A stretch of DNA of 64,000 nucleotides from Paracyclopina nana (lineage: Eukaryota; Arthropoda; Copepoda; Cyclopoida; Cyclopettidae), in assembly GCA_019096065.1 (NCBI GenBank), contig JAGUCH010000009.1:10001-74000 (forward strand), written 5' to 3'. Below the pieces are notes generated by a model. That model ran no database searches and was not told where the DNA came from. It worked only from the letters and a program-made list of their open reading frames with translations. Positions 58,682-64,000 of the stretch are shown piece after piece. Position numbers and translations under genes: made by a program. Every line of letters starts with the position of its first letter. The first letter of the stretch is position 1.

Positions 58682-59219
58682 TATTTCTTAAAGGATCTAC
58701 ACGCTTTTCGATCAAAAAAGTTAGATCCTCTGAAGCTGAGAAGCTTCGATCCCAAAGATCGACACTGCTATGGATCAAATATTCAAGATCAGACTTGTCT
58801 TTGACCAAAGCACTGAGATTGACAATGTTTTTGTTGATCAATAGATTTAGATCTACACTTTTTCTGATCAAATGTTTTAGATCAACAGGATTACTGATCA
58901 ATTTCTTGATGCGGATTAGGCCTACGTTTGGTTCTACACTGTGATCCACACAATGGACCCAGTTACCGATTTCTTCAGTAGGACCTACACTTTTCGCAGT
59001 CAGCTGTTGTTGATCCAAGTCGGTCAATTTTCGTTCGACACTTTTGCATAGGCACTTAGGATCGACACATTTTTTGATGCAGGAAGGATCTTCAATGCTG
59101 AGGTTATGATTTAGTTTTTGAGTAGGATCTACAATTTGGGCGATCTGGGCTGGATCTACACTTTTGACCTTTGTAGGACCTCCTCTGTTGCTGATCAACT
59201 CCTGCCCGACTACTTCCAT
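58620..59219 (-). other. 200-codon open frame of ~10-residue repeats, overlapping sphingomyelinase exon 1
   Basis: From ATG 59219 the minus strand is open to 58620. It encodes ~14 degenerate repeats of the type K-S-V-D-L-x-x-L-I-x (for example LIRKSVDLNLLINK). The DNA unit is ~30 bp around GTAGATC. The last 62 nt overlap the start of the sphingomyelinase coding exon in another frame. I recognise no family. It may be a minisatellite whose 30-bp period keeps a frame open, or a 5' leader region. Confidence 0.35.
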
Positions 59220-59308
59220 TTCTTCATGGACCAACACTGATCATTTTTAAAGCGCAAGTTGCTTTTAGTAGCCGACCAGGACAACAACGAGGGCGATTCC
59301 TTCCCAGA

Positions 59309-59342
59309 TGACGTCACAAAACGGCTGGCAGTGATGACGTCA
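59309..59342. promoter_or_regulatory. Pair of CRE palindromes TGACGTCA
   Basis: Two perfect TGACGTCA sites (59309-59316, 59335-59342), 26 nt apart, ~650 bp upstream of the sphingomyelinase start on the minus strand. CREs bind CREB/ATF bZIP proteins; function here is inferred. Confidence 0.4.
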
Positions 59343-59419
59343 TCGACTCACGTTGCTCATTTGGCCAGCCTGCAAATAAAAAAATAAACAAATCTAATTA
59401 TTTTGCAAATAGGGTGAAA

Positions 59420-59935
59420 CTTGGAGTTTTTCAAACTTGATTTGAGATTTTCAAACTTGAATTGAGTTCTTTGAACTTGATTTGAGTTTTATTTATCTTG
59501 ATTTGAGTTTTTTTAACTTGATTTGAGATTTTAAACTTGATTTGAGATTTCAAACTTGATTTGAGATTTCAAATTTGATTTGAGTTTTTCGAACTTGATT
59601 GGAGTTTTTCAAATTTGATTTGAGTTTTTTAAACTTGATTTGAGTTTTTCAAACTTAAATTGAGTTTTTCAAACTTAAATTGAGTTTTTCAAACTTGATT
59701 TGAGTTTTTCAAACTTGATTTGAGTTTTTCAAACTTGATTTGAGTTTTTCAAACTTGATTTGAGTTTTTCAAATTTGATTAGAGTTTTTCAAACTTGATT
59801 TGAGTTTTTCAAACTTAAATTGAGTTTTTCAAACTTGATTTGAGTTTTTCAAACTTGATTTGAGTTTATCAAACTTGATTTGAGTTTTTCAAACTTGATT
59901 TGAGTTTTTTTGATATTTTTGGATTTGAGTTTTGG
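59420..59935. repeat. 20-bp GATTTGAGTTTTTCAAACTT minisatellite
   Basis: About twenty-six units, mostly exact 20-mers from 59630 on. Confidence 0.97.
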
Positions 59936-60234
59936 CAAATCGCACCTTGATGAAAAATTGCAGCTATAATATCAATTTGAAGCAAGGCAAGAAGAAACAA
60001 AGGAAAGTGAAAACATCACGCTCCACTTGGCAAAGATTTCAAGCAAAGAGTCGCCTTTTTTATGCACAGAACAACAAACACACAAAAATAATTACCAGCA
60101 TCTAATTCAACCAATTTGACTACTCCATATTCAATTTTAGCCTCGATTTGATTAGCTGAGCTCGATCCAACTAAAATCTAATTCATACCATTAAAGTCAG
60201 AAATGCAAAAACTTATGGCATTCGGCTAAAATCA
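59936..60234. other. Intergenic, unstructured
   Basis: AT-rich with no recognised feature. Confidence 0.4.
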
Positions 60235-60640
60235 AATTCAAATCGAACTTCAAATACAAATTTGAGCAAATAAACTGATCAAGTTCAAGTTTGAATCAAA
60301 ACAAATCAAGTTTGAATCAAAGCAAATCAAATTTGAATCAAAACAAATCAAATTTGAATCAAAACAAATCAAATTTGAATCAAAACAATCAAGTTTTGAA
60401 TCAAAACTAATAAAGTCGAATTTGACCAAAACTAAGCAAGTTCAAATTTGAATCAATACAAACCAAGTTCAAGTTTGAATCAAAACAAATCAAGCTCAAA
60501 TTTGAATTAAAACTGGAAATTTGAACCAAATCAAATTTTTCAGCTGCGTCAAATTTGAATTTTTCGGCAACGTCAAATTTGAAAGCCAAAAAATTGCCAG
60601 AAATTTCAGTTCAAATTTGAGTCAAAGGCTTAAATTTGAC
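60235..60640. repeat. 20-bp AATCAAATTTGAATCAAAAC minisatellite
   Basis: About fifteen units plus degenerate flanks; CAAATTTG is a palindromic core. Confidence 0.93.
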
Positions 60641-60792
60641 TCAAGTCATCACGCCTCAAAATTCCACTTGTCAATAACAAATGAGGCAATTTTCGCGGAC
60701 GAAAAAAAACCCCGCGAATTTATTGCGCCATGACACAAATTTGAGTGGAACGAAAAAAGGTAAACAACGGTGAATTTTTCAAGTTCACTTAC

Positions 60793-60861
60793 CCGGAAAA
60801 GACAACAAAAAAATAACGAGAACTGGCTTCTAACGCTTCCTTGTTGATCAACTCGATTCAT
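60793..60861 (-). other. Candidate 5' exon with strong donor
   Basis: On the minus strand ATG 60861 opens MNRVDQQGSVRSQFSLFFCC, then LFR, and runs into a consensus donor CCGG|GTAAGTG at 60793/60792. The sequence just upstream (60860-60950) is CpG-richer than average. An 18-nt in-frame segment between acceptor TTTGCAG and donor GTGAGT (59368-59351) could be a following micro-exon. It may be a 5' exon of the sphingomyelinase gene or of an unrecognised one. Confidence 0.3.
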
Positions 60862-61239
60862 TCGAAGCTGATTGGCGACTAATGAGATTTTCTCACTAGC
60901 GCAACAGCGCTACCAGACAGCTCACCCCGGAAACCGCCAAATTGAGCGGAAAAAGGCCAAACAAGAAAAAAGCCGTCAATAGCTTGCTTAAACTGCCATT
61001 TTGCCGGTTTTTAAAAAAAATGGCAATTTTGAGAATTTGGTTAATTGTATTTTTTAGAAACTATTGGAAAATCAAACCAATGAACTTTTATAAGAAATGG
61101 GCTAATCTGCGTGCACTCCTGAGGAATCTGTGGAATCCAAAAGTAACCTGCGTACTCTATATTGGAACCTGTGGAACACATGAGATTCCTCAGAATCATT
61201 ATGATTAGACTACTCAAAAATCCTTGGAAGGATTTGGAA

Positions 61240-61875
61240 TATAGGCATAAGTGTGGAATCCATAGGAATCCATAGGAATCCACAGGAATCCATAGGTACC
61301 AGTGGAACACTTAGTAATCCATTGAATTCGATGGAATCCATGGGTACCTGTGAAACCCTTTGGAATCCATAGAAATCTATGAAATCCATAGGAATCTGCA
61401 CTTTGCATCCAAAGGAATGTGTGGAATCCTGAGGAATCTGTAGAGCCCTTTAGAATCGGTAGAAATCCGTAGAACAGGAATCTGCGGAATCCACAAGAAT
61501 AAGTGGAATCTTAAAGAATCTGCGGAATCCACCGGAATTTGTGGAATACACAAGAATCTGCAGAATCCAAAAGAATCAGTGGAATCTAAAAGAATCTGCG
61601 GAATTTAAAAGAATCTGCGAAATCTAAAAGAATCTGCGGAATCCACAGGAATTTGTGGAATCCACAAGAATCTGCGGAATTCTAAAGAATCAGTGGAGTT
61701 TAAAAGAATCTGCGGAATCCACAGGAATCTGCGGAATCCACAAGAATCAGTGGAATTGAAAAGAATCTTTGGAATCCAGAAGAATCAGTGGAATCACAAG
61801 AATCTGTGGAATCGAAAAGAACCTGCGGAATCATTTGTGGAATCATCAGGAATCAATTTGCGGAATTCCATAGGA
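61240..61875. repeat. ~19-bp AATCTGCGGAATCCACAAG minisatellite
   Basis: About thirty-four units; GGAATCC and AAAAGAATC variants are interspersed. Confidence 0.93.
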
Positions 61876-62579
61876 ATTATTTTTGAGCCAGAGAAATCCA
61901 ATCTGCGTGACTAGCGCCAAAAACTATATCATTGAATTTCACGCGAAAATCAGTGAGTGAATGTCTGCTTACCATAGTTTACAGTAATCCAGCTGATTGG
62001 GCTACATAATCCGGCAAAAAACGTCCAAATTGGTCACTTTTTCCCTTGGCTTCTAAGTGGAGCAAAAACTAGTTGACATCGGCACTTTTTTGAGCTAGTT
62101 TTTGCCTATGTGCTCACTTGTGTCACTACAATTGCACTTAACAGTTGGTGCTAGTTTTTCATTTTTGTGCAAAACTAGAGTCCTCAGCTGTGTGACATTT
62201 CCTAGTTTTTCACTACTAGTTTTGGGCCCCTTTTCACTGTTTCACAAATTAACTAGGGCTTGCAAAATGGCGCTAGGAGGAAATTTGGTGAATTTCAATT
62301 TTGGCAGTCCTGGTTCGAGTCCAGCTTGAGGGCCAAAATTAATTGTTTTTATTATTTTTTTCTGTGAGCTAGGCCAATAGCTCAGTTTAGTGTCAGCTTG
62401 GGCCTTCAGCTTTGGCCTGACTGAATTTCAGCCACGATCACAGTTACAGTGTGCACACTGTAGATTTTCACCTGCCTTATATTGCACTATGGAGCCTAAG
62501 TGTGTAAAGAAACTCTTGACCAAGGTGACTTTGACTCAGGTGGAGCCAATCCTCAGCTGCAACAAGTTTCAAAGCAGCT
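61876..62579. other. Intergenic with clustered CTAGTTTTT words
   Basis: Six to seven CTAGTTTT or AACTAG words fall between 62060 and 62255. A tRNA B-box-like word GGTTCGAGTCC occurs at 62312-62322 without a cloverleaf. No gene was recognised. Confidence 0.45.
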
Positions 62580-63250
62580 TTTACTTTTTGAGTCAAATTT
62601 AAGGAGCTTTGAGTCATGAGTCAAAGCTTTTTTGCGATAGAGAAAACTTTTTGAGGCATGAGTCAAATTGAAATTATTTTGATTAACTTAACGTGATTTG
62701 GTGCCATGAGGCATAATTGAGACGATTTTTATTTTTTATGTGATTTTGAAAGATGGGTCAAATTTCTGAGGCATGAGGCAAAATTGAAATTGTTTTGATT
62801 AACTAAATGTGAATTTGAACCTAAGTTGAGTCAAATTTCATGATCTTTGAGGCATAATTGAGGCGATTATTGTTTTTTATGCGATTTTGAAAGCTAGCTC
62901 AACTTTTTGAGGCATCCAATTTTATGTTGAATCAATTTTGTTAGAAACTTCGAGACTTGAGGCATAATTGGAATGATTTAGAATTGCAGCAAGTGACTTT
63001 GAGTCATGAGTCGAGTCAAATTTTGAGACCAGCTTTGAGTCATTAAGCAAAATTGAAACTATGCAACTTGTTTGTGCCGGTTTTGAGTCAATTTGAACTT
63101 TTAGAGCCATGAGTCACATTTTGAGGCATTAGTAGGAAAAAGTGATTTTTGAGGCATGAGTCAAAAATCTTAATTTGGACTAATAATGAATTGGGCAAGA
63201 CATGGGTCAAATTTTGTCAAGTTCAATGATATTTTGAGTCAAATTTGAAA
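62580..63250. repeat. Degenerate TTTGAGGCATGAGTCAAATT repeats
   Basis: About twenty copies of GAG(G/T)CATGAGTCAAATT-like words at irregular spacing. Confidence 0.8.
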
Positions 63251-63629
63251 ATTCCGCCAATTTTGCCAAAATTCAATTGTGCAAACAACAAAAAAATATT
63301 TAATGCAAAAATTGTGCATGATAACTGAAATGATCCAGGAAACGAGCGAAAAGTACAGTAGCAAAGGCAAATTACTGTATTTTTTCCAAGTCACGTGGCT
63401 TTGTTGTCATGTTGAGGCTATTTCGCGATATTTTTACATGGCGCGAAAAGGCGCCACCTTGCGGTGAACAACATTGGTCGAGTTTTCACGGTCCTCTTGA
63501 AAAATTCGAATGGAGGAAAAAATCTCATTCACTCGCACACACAAAACTCGGTTTCCAAGGTTTTTATCTCACGCCTGAATCTTTTACTGAAACTGACAAA
63601 ATATTCCTTCAATTTTTGGGTTTGATTAG
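63251..63629. other. Intergenic, unstructured
   Basis: AT-rich with a slightly GC-richer centre (GGCGCGAAAAGGCGCCACCT near 63439); no gene was recognised. Confidence 0.4.
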
Positions 63630-64000
63630 CATAAAAATTTGATTTTTGAATTGGAGTCAAATTTCTATTTTTGATTAGAACCAAATTTATATTTCACGTT
63701 GGAATCAAATATTTTACATTGGAATAAAAATTATATTTTAGATTGCAATCACATCAATAATTAAGAATTTTAGATTTGAGTCAAATTTCGTTTTAGATTT
63801 GAGTCAAATTTATGTTTTAGACTTGAGTCAAATTTATGTTTTAGACTTGAGTCAAATTTATATTTTTAGATTGAAATCAAGTTAGATAATTTGATTTTAG
63901 ATTTTAGAATGGGATCAGATTTATGTTTTATATAGGAATCAAAATTGCATGTTAGATATGAGTCAAATTTATATTTTAGATATATTTAACATTGTGATCA
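63630..64000. repeat. ~24-bp GATTTGAGTCAAATTTATGT minisatellite, runs off the window
   Basis: About fourteen units of TTTTAGATTTGAGTCAAATT type, continuing to the right edge. Confidence 0.92.

Noticed and set aside
62250..62335. tRNA-like B box GGTTCGAGTCC
   Set aside because: No matching A box at the right distance and no complementary acceptor stem; cloverleaf cannot be drawn.

Overview
This is the left end of a eukaryotic chromosome, almost certainly from an arthropod. Bases 1-517 are (CCTAA)n, the C-rich strand of the TTAGG telomere repeat typical of arthropods, in the orientation expected at a left end. The protein genes fit: an acj6/POU4-type POU-homeodomain gene, an ecdysteroid-kinase-like (CHK) gene, a neutral sphingomyelinase-like gene and a secreted PAN/EGF/Kelch protein. 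Most short introns are 51-87 nt and the DNA is AT-rich. A crustacean is a reasonable guess, but the sequence does not prove it.

Layout: telomere (1-517); subtelomeric DNA with a weak retroelement-like patch (518-1370); a small two-exon gene and zinc-finger/pseudogene material (1371-3065); a secreted PAN-Cys-EGF-Kelch-PAN gene (+, 3692-6278, 813 aa in three exons); the POU4/acj6 gene (-, 7860-28425, five coding exons, 355 aa, introns of 51 nt to 15.3 kb); about 23 kb with no recognisable protein gene (28429-51412); a CHK/EcKinase-like gene with a frameshift at its catalytic motif (+, 51413-52928); a broken duplicate of a sphingomyelinase exon (-, 52953-53180); an intact, apparently secreted neutral sphingomyelinase-like gene (-, 53271-58681, 419 aa); and repeat-rich DNA to the end.

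The dominant structure is repetitive. About forty tandem arrays, mostly with 15-30 nt units, fill introns and intergenic DNA. Each has a unit found at essentially one locus, and together they cover roughly 20 kb (a third of the window) by my boundaries. Laid over this are a dispersed MITE-like/foldback family (ends near AGGCCCTGTTCATCTGC, internal core AAGCCAATTTTGGCCAAAAA), a 302-bp near-identical duplication (32030 and 45674), and several higher-order repeats.

The most unusual observations are: (i) a dimeric tandem array beside the first POU4 coding exon in which every unit repeats the exon's GTAAGTC splice donor; (ii) a sphingomyelinase intron that is almost entirely one long inverted repeat; (iii) a frameshifting deletion exactly where the kinase-like gene should carry its metal-binding D-x-Q motif. 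The genes form no operon and share no evident pathway. All gene models are read by eye from splice signals, frame and family resemblance; no transcript or database evidence was available.
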